10,273 bases of DNA from contig JAIRTN010000025.1 in the NCBI GenBank assembly GCA_031254905.1, positions 1-10,273 of the forward strand. The letters run 5' to 3'. This document shows positions 1 to 6,709 of the stretch, piece after piece. Source of the stretch: Coriobacteriales bacterium (GTDB lineage: Bacteria > Actinomycetota > Coriobacteriia > Coriobacteriales > UBA8131). The position numbers were made by a program, and so were the translations under genes. The notes beneath the pieces were generated by a model. It ran no database searches. It was not told the DNA's origin and was given only the letters and a program-made list of their open reading frames with translations. Numbering within the stretch: position 1 is the first letter of the stretch; each line of letters begins with the position of its first letter.

Positions 1-46
1 CGGTGGTGGCGTCGATACTCACGGCATCATCCTTCGGCGCGCCCAT
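1..46 (-). CDS. N-terminus of the next gene of the peptide ABC operon, probably an OppD/DppD-type ATPase (partial)
   Basis: Only the first 15 codons are visible; they read MGAPKDDAVSIDATT and run off the left edge. The ATG follows directly on the TAA stop of the OppC-type permease (TAAATG, no gap). An AAGGAG ribosome binding site lies inside the permease's last codons, 9 bases upstream, so the start is well supported. A GTG at codon 9 (GTG AGT ATC GAC) is an alternative start. No ATPase motif is visible. The ATPase call rests only on the usual order of Opp/Dpp operons (binding protein, B and C permeases, D and F ATPases). Existence of the gene is likely; its function is inference. Confidence 0.7.
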   Translation of the reverse strand, partial: MGAPKDDAVSIDATT

Positions 47-1012
47 TTAGGTTGTCTCCTTCACGTCGAGGGCATCGCGCAACCCGTTGCCCATGAGCGT
101 AAACGCAAGCACGGTAAGCAGGATGGCAACACCGGGACAGAACACGAGCCAAGGCGCGGTCGCCAAAAACGACTGCCCCTCAGAAATCATCAGGCCCCAC
201 GAGGGGGTCGGTGCCTGAATGCCCAGCCCCAGATAGGACAGGGCGGATTCGGAGAGAATCGCCGTTCCTATCGACATCGTAGAGTACACAACCACCGAAG
301 CAATCGAGTTAGGCATGATATGGCGCATGATGATACGAAAGTTGCTCGCGCCGAGGGCACGGGCGGCGGAAACATAGTCGTTTTCTTTAACTTGGAGAAT
401 GGCGGAGCGCACGACGCGGGCAACAGAGGTCCATCCGAGAAAACCGATTGCGATAAACACGTTGATGAAGCCTGAGCCGAGAACCGCCAACAGCGCGATG
501 GCAAAAAGCGTATAGGGAAAAGCCATAAAGATGTCCGTCAGGCGCATGATTATGCTGTCGAGCAGGCCCCCAAAATAGGCGGCAAGCGCGCCGAGGAGCA
601 AGCCGATGACGGTCGAGATGATAGTCGCTATAACACCGACGGCGAGCGAAACGCGAGCGCCGTAGATAACCCGCGATAAGACGTCGCGCCCAAGGCTGTC
701 CGTCCCGAAGGGGTGTTCCAGCGAAGGGGCAAGCCGTGAGAGTTGCGCGGTCATGTTGGTATCGACGAGCGTCGGGTCGCCGAGAGTCTGAGGCACCCAT
801 GCGTCGGCGGATATCGCGATGATAATCACGAAGATAATCCAGAAGAAGGAGATGATGGCAAGCCTGTTTTTCAGCAGGCGTCTGAACGCGTCGCCCCACA
901 ACGTGCGAGAACGGGCGGTGCCGACCTTATCCCCAGCCTTCTTTTTAACCGCGTTTGGAGCCCCCGTACCGCCAGCGGAGCCGTTGTTTTGTGTCGCTGC
1001 AAAAGCTGTCAT
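47..1012 (-). CDS. OppC/DppC-type peptide ABC transporter permease
   Basis: Second membrane subunit of a peptide importer, expected to pair with the OppB-type subunit encoded just upstream. The 321 residues are normal to slightly long for OppC. A polar, Gly/Ala/Lys-rich N-terminal tail (about 1-45) precedes the first membrane helix (about 50-69). An extracytoplasmic segment then leads into FGTDSLGRDVLSRVIYGARVSL (split here as residues 102-123), a hallmark of OppC subunits. About five further hydrophobic helices follow. The cytoplasmic EAA loop, which docks on the ATPase, is at about 213-235 (YVSAARALGAS then FRIIMRHIMPN). The ATG overlaps the OppB-type TGA by one base (TGATG) and has AAAGGCGG upstream, so translation is probably coupled. 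The substrate cannot be read from the permease; peptide is the family default, but related systems carry nickel or other small solutes. Confidence 0.93.
   Translation of the reverse strand: MTAFAATQNNGSAGGTGAPNAVKKKAGDKVGTARSRTLWGDAFRRLLKNRLAIISFFWIIFVIIIAISADAWVPQTLGDPTLVDTNMTAQLSRLAPSLEHPFGTDSLGRDVLSRVIYGARVSLAVGVIATIISTVIGLLLGALAAYFGGLLDSIIMRLTDIFMAFPYTLFAIALLAVLGSGFINVFIAIGFLGWTSVARVVRSAILQVKENDYVSAARALGASNFRIIMRHIMPNSIASVVVYSTMSIGTAILSESALSYLGLGIQAPTPSWGLMISEGQSFLATAPWLVFCPGVAILLTVLAFTLMGNGLRDALDVKETT
56..61 (-). promoter_or_regulatory. Ribosome binding site for the partial downstream gene
   Basis: On the minus strand this reads AAGGAG, 9 bases before the ATG at 46-44 and inside the last codons of the OppC-type gene. 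It suggests that the downstream gene is translated in coupling with the permease. Confidence 0.7.
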
Positions 1013-1995
1013 CAGTCCGCCTTTCTCTTGCCGTATCGGATACGCGGGTCGAAAAGCGCGTAGCTGATGTCGATGACGAGGTTGATGAGCATGACGATGA
1101 TGACGACAAGGATGACACCGCCCATGACAACCGGCCAGTCGCGTTGGATAATCGCGAGGTATATCTCGCGCCCGATGCCCGGCCAGCTAAAGACCGACTC
1201 GGTGAGGATGGCGCCGGCCATCATGGTGCCGAAGTCGATGCCGATGAAGGTGACGACGGGAATCATCGCGTTTTTTAGCGCGTGCTTGAAGATGACTGCG
1301 CGGCGGGAGAGGCCCTTGGCAAAGGCGGTGCGGATGTAGTCGGCGTTCATGACCTCGAGCAGTTGCGAGCGCATGATGCGCGCCGTGAAGGCCAGCGAGA
1401 CCGAGGCGAGAGTTATCGAAGGCAGGATGTAGTGCATCCACGTGGGGTAGAGGCTGATGGGCCCGCCCGCGCCGGAAATGGGCAGAGAGAGGGCGCCCCC
1501 GGTGAGGTCTTTGAGCCAGATACCGAGGGCCATTTGGAGGAGCATGCCGAGCCAAAAGACCGGCATGCTCACCAGTAGCGAGGTGGAGAGCGTTACGAGT
1601 ATGTCGGCGAAGCTGTAGCGCTTCACCGCGGAGATGATACCCGCGAAAATTCCCACGACAATCTCGATGAGAATGGCGCAGAGTGCAAGGCGTGCCGTGT
1701 ACGGGAACTTCTCGGCGAAGATTTCCATTACGTCGGTGCCGCGCTGATAGGAATGTCCTAAATCCCCCTGTAAGAGACTCGTCATGTAATAGCCGTACTG
1801 GACGACGATAGGCTCATCAAAGTGGTTCGCTTTGATTATCTGTTGCACCGTTTCTTCGGGCAGCGCGCGCTCCCCGGCAATCATCCTTACGGGGTCGCCG
1901 GGGATAACGACACGAAGCGTGAAAAGCAATATCGTAACGCCCAGAAAGACCGGGATGAACTGGAGGATTCGTCTGACGATATAGCCGCCCATCAC
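1012..1995 (-). CDS. OppB/DppB-type peptide ABC transporter permease
   Basis: First membrane subunit of the peptide importer. The 327 residues match the family. It opens with a short basic stretch (YIVRRILQFIPV) and a membrane helix at about 9-30, followed by the IPGDPVRMIAGERA region typical of OppB. A large loop to about residue 100 leads into five more hydrophobic segments. The EAA loop lies at about 213-243 (DYIRTAFAKGLSRRAVIFKH). The C-terminus YALFDPRIRYG is a strong OppB signature. Two start codons are adjacent: GTG at 1995 and ATG at 1992. An AAGG-containing site fits either (6 bases to GTG, 9 to ATG), so ATG 1992 may be the true start. The gene is 84 bases downstream of the binding protein and overlaps the OppC-type gene by one base. 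Confidence 0.93.
   Translation of the reverse strand: MMGGYIVRRILQFIPVFLGVTILLFTLRVVIPGDPVRMIAGERALPEETVQQIIKANHFDEPIVVQYGYYMTSLLQGDLGHSYQRGTDVMEIFAEKFPYTARLALCAILIEIVVGIFAGIISAVKRYSFADILVTLSTSLLVSMPVFWLGMLLQMALGIWLKDLTGGALSLPISGAGGPISLYPTWMHYILPSITLASVSLAFTARIMRSQLLEVMNADYIRTAFAKGLSRRAVIFKHALKNAMIPVVTFIGIDFGTMMAGAILTESVFSWPGIGREIYLAIIQRDWPVVMGGVILVVIIVMLINLVIDISYALFDPRIRYGKRKAD
1017..1024 (-). promoter_or_regulatory. Ribosome binding site for the OppC-type gene
   Basis: The minus strand reads AAAGGCGG, ending 4 bases before the ATG at 1012-1010, inside the end of the OppB-type gene. It supports reinitiation at the TGATG junction. Confidence 0.55.
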
Positions 1996-2018
1996 GCCTG
2001 CCCTTCTGCTCCGTTTAC

Positions 2019-2080
2019 CATCAAATACCTCATTAAATACCTAATACAAACCCAACATGCCTTGTAAAACCGACATGCCT
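2019..2080 (-). repeat. Two short imperfect tandem repeats in the gap between the binding protein and OppB-type genes
   Basis: The 84-base gap between the binding-protein stop and the OppB-type start holds two tandem repeat pairs. On the plus strand, 2019-2030 (catcaaatacct) and 2031-2042 (cattaaatacct) differ at one base. Next to them, 2046-2062 and 2064-2080 match at 13 of 17 positions, with catgcct at the end of each. The gap is AT-rich compared with the genes around it. The repeats are direct, so no strong hairpin results and no terminator is seen. A role in tuning binding protein against permease expression is possible but not shown. Confidence 0.6.
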
Positions 2081-3726
2081 TACTGGGTAAGCCAGGTGTG
2101 GGTCAAATCCGGCAGCATCGTCGGGCCGAAGTAGAAGTTGTTGACACGGCTGGACGCGACGCGCGTATGACGATAGAACATGATGGGGATAATCGGGAAG
2201 TCCGCCGCAATCATGTCATCGACGTTTTGGAAGGCCTTGATGCGGTCGTTGTCGTTGGTTTCGCCGCGCGCGGCATAGATTGCCTCGTCAACTTGTTTGT
2301 TGCTGTAGTTTGAGTAGTTGTCGCCCGTACCTGTGTAGAACAGCGAATACAGGAAGTTCTCCATGATGGGATAGTCGGCAATCCAGCCGAGGCGTCCGAT
2401 TTGGATGCGGTTTGCGGCCAGTTCGTCGAGGTAGAGGCCCCATTCCATCGAGTCGAGTTCGGCGGTGACGCCTATCGCTCTGAAGTCCGCCTGTACCATC
2501 TGCATGATATTCCCGTGGTCGCCACCCGTATTGAAGGAGAGTTTGATAGTGGGGAAACCCTCTCCATTGGGATAGCCGGCGTCGGCAAGCGCCTTTTTCG
2601 CCTTCTCGACGTCGTAGGTCGATGCCGGCCACGCGCCATCGCGGAAGCCCTTGATGCCGGGAGGGATGATGCCGGTTGCCGGCACGCGGGTGCCGAAGAA
2701 GACGGCGTCGCAGATGGCCTGACGGTTGATGGCATAGCTGAGGGCCATGCGGACGTTTTTGTCTTTCATCACCGGGTCGAGGGTATTGACATTGAGGTAA
2801 TAAGTTGAGGACTCCGGCCCGAGCAGGGTCTGCTTGCCGGGGTTCGCAACGAAGCCGTCGGCGGACTCACCGTAGTCTTTGAGCGTGGTGTCAATTTGTC
2901 CGCTGGCAATCTGCACGAAGTCGAGGTTGCCCGCCTTAAACTCGGTGAAGGCCGTATCGACCTCGGAGATGATGTTGAAGTCAACGCCGTCGAGCAGCGC
3001 CTTGTCACCGTAGTAATTCTCAAAGCGCTTCACCTGAATGTACTGGTTATGCTCCCACTTGCCCTCAATCATGAAGGGGCCATTGCCGATGGGTGCCTGC
3101 GAGTAAGTCGCAAAATTGGCGGCGGCGCCACCGGAGGGCACCGGGCCGAGCGCCGGATGCGTGATGACGTAGATGAAGTCGGCATAGGGCTGTATGAGCG
3201 TCACCTCAAAGGTGAGGTCGTCTTTGGCAACGGCGCCAACGAGGTCTTTCGCCTTGCCGGAAATCATCTCGCTATAGCCCTTTACCATCGCGAGGTGATA
3301 AGAGATTTCTGAAGGTTCCGCGGCTGTTGTGGGGTTGCAGATGCGCTCCCAAGCGAACTTGAAGTCCTTCGCGGTAACAGGGTCGCCATTGTGGAAGGTC
3401 GCTGCGCTCCTCAGCTTAAAGGTAAAGACTGTCGCGTCGTCTGAGACTTCCCAGCTTTCGGCCGCGGCAGGATTGAGCTTCTCCGTGCGGTAGTCATACT
3501 CAAGCAGCGAGTCGAAGATATTCGACGTAACGGCTGTTCCCTCGGACTCCTGAAGGTTATAAGGGTCAATCCATGCGGGTTCATTGATGTAGTAGCGGAA
3601 GGTTCCGCCCGCTTCGCCGCCACCGCCGCAACCGGTAAGCATCGATGAGCCGGCGGCCAGCACTCCAGCCGCCGCGGCGCCGGCGACAAAGCCGCGCCTC
3701 GAAATAGTCCTGTTTTCCTTTTCCAT
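2080..3726 (-). CDS. Peptide ABC transporter substrate-binding lipoprotein (SBP family 5, OppA/DppA type), Tat-type signal
   Basis: Extracytoplasmic receptor that delivers peptide to the permeases encoded downstream. The 548 residues are normal for the OppA/DppA family (Pfam SBP_bac_5). The N-terminus carries a twin-arginine motif (SRRGFV, residues 9-14), an Ala-rich hydrophobic stretch, and a lipobox LTGC with the lipid-bearing Cys at 33, followed by a Gly-rich linker. It therefore looks like a lipoprotein exported folded by the Tat system. The mature part starts GGTFRYYINEPAWIDPYN, typical of the family's first strand, and later shows AESWEVSDDATVFTFKLR and VRMALSYAINRQAI, both family hallmarks. 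The ATG has AAGGAAGGA 6 bases upstream. It heads the importer operon, 75 bases after alaS. The ligand cannot be read from sequence; related proteins also bind nickel, heme or opines. Confidence 0.93.
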   Translation of the reverse strand: MEKENRTISRRGFVAGAAAAGVLAAGSSMLTGCGGGGEAGGTFRYYINEPAWIDPYNLQESEGTAVTSNIFDSLLEYDYRTEKLNPAAAESWEVSDDATVFTFKLRSAATFHNGDPVTAKDFKFAWERICNPTTAAEPSEISYHLAMVKGYSEMISGKAKDLVGAVAKDDLTFEVTLIQPYADFIYVITHPALGPVPSGGAAANFATYSQAPIGNGPFMIEGKWEHNQYIQVKRFENYYGDKALLDGVDFNIISEVDTAFTEFKAGNLDFVQIASGQIDTTLKDYGESADGFVANPGKQTLLGPESSTYYLNVNTLDPVMKDKNVRMALSYAINRQAICDAVFFGTRVPATGIIPPGIKGFRDGAWPASTYDVEKAKKALADAGYPNGEGFPTIKLSFNTGGDHGNIMQMVQADFRAIGVTAELDSMEWGLYLDELAANRIQIGRLGWIADYPIMENFLYSLFYTGTGDNYSNYSNKQVDEAIYAARGETNDNDRIKAFQNVDDMIAADFPIIPIMFYRHTRVASSRVNNFYFGPTMLPDLTHTWLTQ

Positions 3727-3800
3727 TATTGTTCCTTCCTTTCCATTTTTGTTGCACTTTTATGCACAGTGCGCTCCCAAGGTAAATCAGATTGGCTCAT
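3726..3800 (-). other. Possible 24-codon leader ORF between alaS and the binding-protein gene
   Basis: The gap between alaS and the binding-protein gene is fully open in one frame. An ATG one base after the alaS TAG starts 24 codons (MSQSDLPWERTVHK, then SATKMERKEQ). They end at a TAA that shares its last base with the binding-protein ATG (TAATG). The only upstream ribosome site is a weak AAGG in the last alaS codon. The peptide is polar and basic and matches no family I recognise. It could be a translated leader that couples alaS to the importer, or a chance ORF in a short gap. Confidence 0.22.
3759..3786 (-). promoter_or_regulatory. Weak candidate promoter for the peptide importer operon
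   Basis: On the minus strand TTTACC (3786-3781) and CATAAA (3764-3759) stand 16 bases apart; each matches 4 of 6 sigma-70 consensus positions. Transcription would start about 25-30 bases before the binding-protein ATG. A 5-base inverted repeat (GCACT, 9-base loop, AGTGC) overlaps the -10 box and could be an operator, but it is short. Without a terminator after alaS, read-through is an equal alternative. Confidence 0.25.
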
Positions 3801-3801
3801 T

Positions 3802-6576
3802 CTACCTTATCAGCGCCACACTGATGCGTTGCAGGGCAGAATCTATGCCACCGACATCCTTTCCCCCTGCTTGAGCCATCGTCGCCTTACCGCCGCCGCC
3901 GCCTCCAATGAGGGGCGCTATGCATTTTATGACAGCGCCCGCGTCGAAGCCGGCATCAACGGCATGGGGGGTACCCGCGGCCAAAAGCACCGGTGTCTCG
4001 GTGGGCGTAACGCCCCCAAGCACAACGGCCGCGTCTTCCCCAAGCTTTGTGCGCAGCATGTCCCAGATACCTCTGAGTCCTTCTGCGGTATACCCGTCAA
4101 GACGGGCGATAACGAGGCGATAGCCCACGTCGGCTGCGGTTTCGATGAGCGCGTCTATACTTTGGGAGGCGGACGCTACGCGTTGGCGTTTCATCTCTCC
4201 CTCAAGTTCCTGAACGCGCTGCTGCAGGGCCTCAACCCTGTCGCTTAACTCGGTAGGCGCCGCCTTGAGAAGCTGCGCCGCCTTGAGAAGTTCGGATTGG
4301 AGGCGATTAACGTATTCGAGGGCGTCAAAACTCGTCACCGCTTCGATGCGGCGCAGGTTTGCCCCCACGGAAGTCTCGTTGATAATTTTCAAAAACCCTA
4401 TCTGGGCGGTGTGGCTCACGTGCGTCCCGCCGCAAAGTTCCCGCGAGGCGCTACCCGCCTCAAGCACGCGCACCTTCTCCCCATATTTCTCCCCAAAAAG
4501 GGCCGTCACGCCGCTTTCGCGCGCGGATTCGAGCGAAGTCTCATAGGAACTGACACTCGAATCCTCCATGATGAGGCTGTTGACAAGTTGCTCTATCGCG
4601 ACAAGTTGCTCGGGCGTCGTGGCCTCGAAATGGGTAAAATCGAAGCGCAGGCGGTCGGGGGCAACCAGCGAGCCTGCCTGCCGAACGTGCCCGCCGAGTA
4701 TCGTGCGCAGGGCGTGATGCAGCAGGTGCGTGGCCGTGTGGTTGCGCTCGATGCGCTCGCGGCGCAGGGTGTCGATGGAGGCGCGCACCGTATCGCCAAC
4801 GGCAAGCGTGCCGTCGACAGAGCCGACATGCGCAAAAACCGCCTTCTCGTAAACCTTCGTGTCCTCAACAGTAAAAACAGCGGATGGTGATACAAGCGTG
4901 CCGATATCCCCTACCTGCCCGCCCATCTCCCCATAAAAGGGGGTCAGGTCGAGTACGACGTGGGCCTTTTGGCCGTCGCTGATGCGCTCAACGCGGGCAA
5001 AGCCGCCTTGGGTTTGGGGGGCTGAGGGCTCGTCGGTTGCGGGTGCGACTGAGGTTGCGGGTGCGGCTGGGTTTGCGGGTGCCCCTGCAGATGCGGCTGG
5101 GTTTGATCCTGCGGCCTGCTCCTCCTCCTGCACAATGAGGGCGAGTACCCGGGCCTCAAGCTGATGCGTGGTATAGCCCGCAAAGCGCGTGGGGCCGCTC
5201 TCGCCTAAGACATCGTTAAATACGCCGCCGATGGTACCCCAGGCGTCATCTTTTGCCGCGGCGCGGGCGCGATTGCGCTGCTCAGCCATGTGGACCTCGA
5301 AGCCTTCGCTGTCGACCTCCACTCCGCGCTCGGCCGCGATTTCGATGGTTAACTCGATGGGAAACCCGTAGCGGTCATGCAGTTCGAAGGCCGTCGCGCC
5401 GGAAAGTATCGGTGCCGCCGCCTGTTCTTCCGAAGCGCCTGAAGCACCGCCCAGCGCCCCCAGATGCGCGTCGAGGTAAACCTGTCCCGAGCGCAACGTT
5501 TGGTTGAAGCGCTCCTCCTCCGCATGGACGATGCGTTCGATGAGTTCTTGGTTCTCGCGGAGTTCGGGATAGGGCGCGCCCATCTCGTTGATGACGGCAG
5601 AAAGATAGGCACCGAGGAAGGGTGCCTTGGCGCCGAGCAGTTGTCCGTGGCGCATGGCACGCCGAAGCAGGCGACGCAGCACGTAGCCGCGCCCCTCATT
5701 GGCCGGCAGAATGCCGTCGGCTATCATGAATGTTACCGCGCGCGCGTGGTCGGCGCAGATGCGCAGGCTGAGGTCGTCTTTGGCGTTGGCACCGTAGTTC
5801 TTGCGCGCCAATTCCTCCCCAACCGCGATAAGACCGCGCAGTATGTCCGTTTCATAGTTGGAGCGCACGCCCTGCAAGATGGCGGCGGTGCGCTCGAGGC
5901 CCATGCCCGTGTCGATGTTTTTACGGGGGAGAAGGGCAAGCCTGCCGTCTTCTTGCCGGTCGTACTGCGTAAACACGCAGTTCCAGAACTCAAGATAGCG
6001 CTCGCAGTCGCAGCCGGGAGCGCAGTCATCCTTGCCACAGCCAAAGGCGGGGCCTTGGTCGTAATACAACTCGCTGCACGGCCCGCAGGGCCCGGTCGGC
6101 CCGGCCGTCCAGAAGTTATCCTTGTCGCCAAGACGCGTGATGTGGCTCTCGGGGACCCCGAGAGACTTCCAAATCTCAAAGGTTTCGTCGTCATCGAGAT
6201 AGACCGTGAAGTAGAGCCTCTCGGCATCGAAGCCGAGTACCTCGGTGGAAAACTCGTAGGCCCACGCGCACATTTCCTGCTTAAAATACGCGCCGAAGCT
6301 AAAATTGCCGAGCATCTCAAAGAAACTCTGGTGGCGCCCCGTCGTGCCAATGATGTCGATGTCGGTGGTGCGAACGCATTTTTGCACCGTCGTGGTGCCG
6401 ATAAAGGGTTCCTCAAGCTGTTTCATCTGGAGAAAATAGGGCTTGAACTGCACCATACCCGCACTCGTAAGCAGCAGCGAAGGGTCGTCGGGCACAAGCG
6501 ACGAGGAGGGCATGCGTTTGCAGCCCTTTGTCTCGAAAAACGCCAGATATTTTTCCCGCAACTCGCTACTTCTCAC
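3802..6576 (-). CDS. alaS: Alanyl-tRNA synthetase
   Basis: Class II synthetase that charges tRNA-Ala with alanine in the cytoplasm and hydrolyses mischarged Ser/Gly-tRNA. All domains are visible. The catalytic domain (about 1-245) includes QKCVRTTDIDIIG, RHQSFFEMLGNFSFG and NIDTGMGLERT; the tRNA-recognition domain includes NEGRGYVLRRLLRRAMRHG (293-311). The editing domain has the metal sites HTATH (H613, H617) and CGGTH (C715, H719). A coiled coil near 755-800 leads to the C-Ala domain with its GGGGGGK motif. A Cys-rich loop (C180, C185, C189, C191) resembles that of other Gram-positive enzymes. At 924 residues it is longer than the usual 870-880, mainly from a low-complexity insertion at about 484-524. 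The start is GTG, preceded by AAGGAG 4 bases away. The gene overlaps the AI-2E gene by 11 bases. Confidence 0.98.
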   Translation of the reverse strand: MRSSELREKYLAFFETKGCKRMPSSSLVPDDPSLLLTSAGMVQFKPYFLQMKQLEEPFIGTTTVQKCVRTTDIDIIGTTGRHQSFFEMLGNFSFGAYFKQEMCAWAYEFSTEVLGFDAERLYFTVYLDDDETFEIWKSLGVPESHITRLGDKDNFWTAGPTGPCGPCSELYYDQGPAFGCGKDDCAPGCDCERYLEFWNCVFTQYDRQEDGRLALLPRKNIDTGMGLERTAAILQGVRSNYETDILRGLIAVGEELARKNYGANAKDDLSLRICADHARAVTFMIADGILPANEGRGYVLRRLLRRAMRHGQLLGAKAPFLGAYLSAVINEMGAPYPELRENQELIERIVHAEEERFNQTLRSGQVYLDAHLGALGGASGASEEQAAAPILSGATAFELHDRYGFPIELTIEIAAERGVEVDSEGFEVHMAEQRNRARAAAKDDAWGTIGGVFNDVLGESGPTRFAGYTTHQLEARVLALIVQEEEQAAGSNPAASAGAPANPAAPATSVAPATDEPSAPQTQGGFARVERISDGQKAHVVLDLTPFYGEMGGQVGDIGTLVSPSAVFTVEDTKVYEKAVFAHVGSVDGTLAVGDTVRASIDTLRRERIERNHTATHLLHHALRTILGGHVRQAGSLVAPDRLRFDFTHFEATTPEQLVAIEQLVNSLIMEDSSVSSYETSLESARESGVTALFGEKYGEKVRVLEAGSASRELCGGTHVSHTAQIGFLKIINETSVGANLRRIEAVTSFDALEYVNRLQSELLKAAQLLKAAPTELSDRVEALQQRVQELEGEMKRQRVASASQSIDALIETAADVGYRLVIARLDGYTAEGLRGIWDMLRTKLGEDAAVVLGGVTPTETPVLLAAGTPHAVDAGFDAGAVIKCIAPLIGGGGGGKATMAQAGGKDVGGIDSALQRISVALIR

Positions 6577-6709
6577 GGCTCTCCTTCTCGACCTTGGTAG
6601 GGGGTTTGGCGGCTTTGGTGGTTTTGGTGGCAGCGGACCCCGTTTTGCTGGGGGCTTTGACGGCTTTAGTGGTTTTGGTGGTGGCAGCGGCAGTTTTGGC
6701 AGCGGTTAG
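6566..6709 (-). repeat. Low-complexity coding repeat (Lys/Thr/Ala-rich tail of the AI-2E protein)
   Basis: The end of the AI-2E gene is built of repeated ggtttt/ggcttt units on the plus strand. The minus-strand translation has two copies of KTTKAxKxPxK and many Ala-Thr-Lys triplets, with strong strand skew (G and T on plus). The composition resembles the tails of histone-H1-like proteins, which makes a nucleic-acid or acidic-surface contact conceivable. The plus-strand FGGFGG reading frames here are shadows of this repeat. Confidence 0.7.

Noticed and set aside
2079..2091. Hairpin CTTAC-TGG-GTAAG over the binding-protein stop codon as a terminator
   Set aside because: The stem is only 5 bases with a 3-base loop and no T-run follows.
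3804..3830. Inverted repeat ATCAG...CTGAT at the end of alaS as a terminator
   Set aside because: The stem is short with a mismatch, lies inside coding sequence, and is not followed by a T-run.
5464..6600. Plus-strand open frame of 378 codons opposite alaS
   Set aside because: It lies fully antisense to the well-supported alaS catalytic region, shows no family motif, and reflects the GC-rich codon pattern of the real gene.
6443..6709. Plus-strand FGGFGG-type glycine-rich peptide
   Set aside because: It is the reverse reading of the Lys/Thr/Ala tail repeat of the AI-2E gene.
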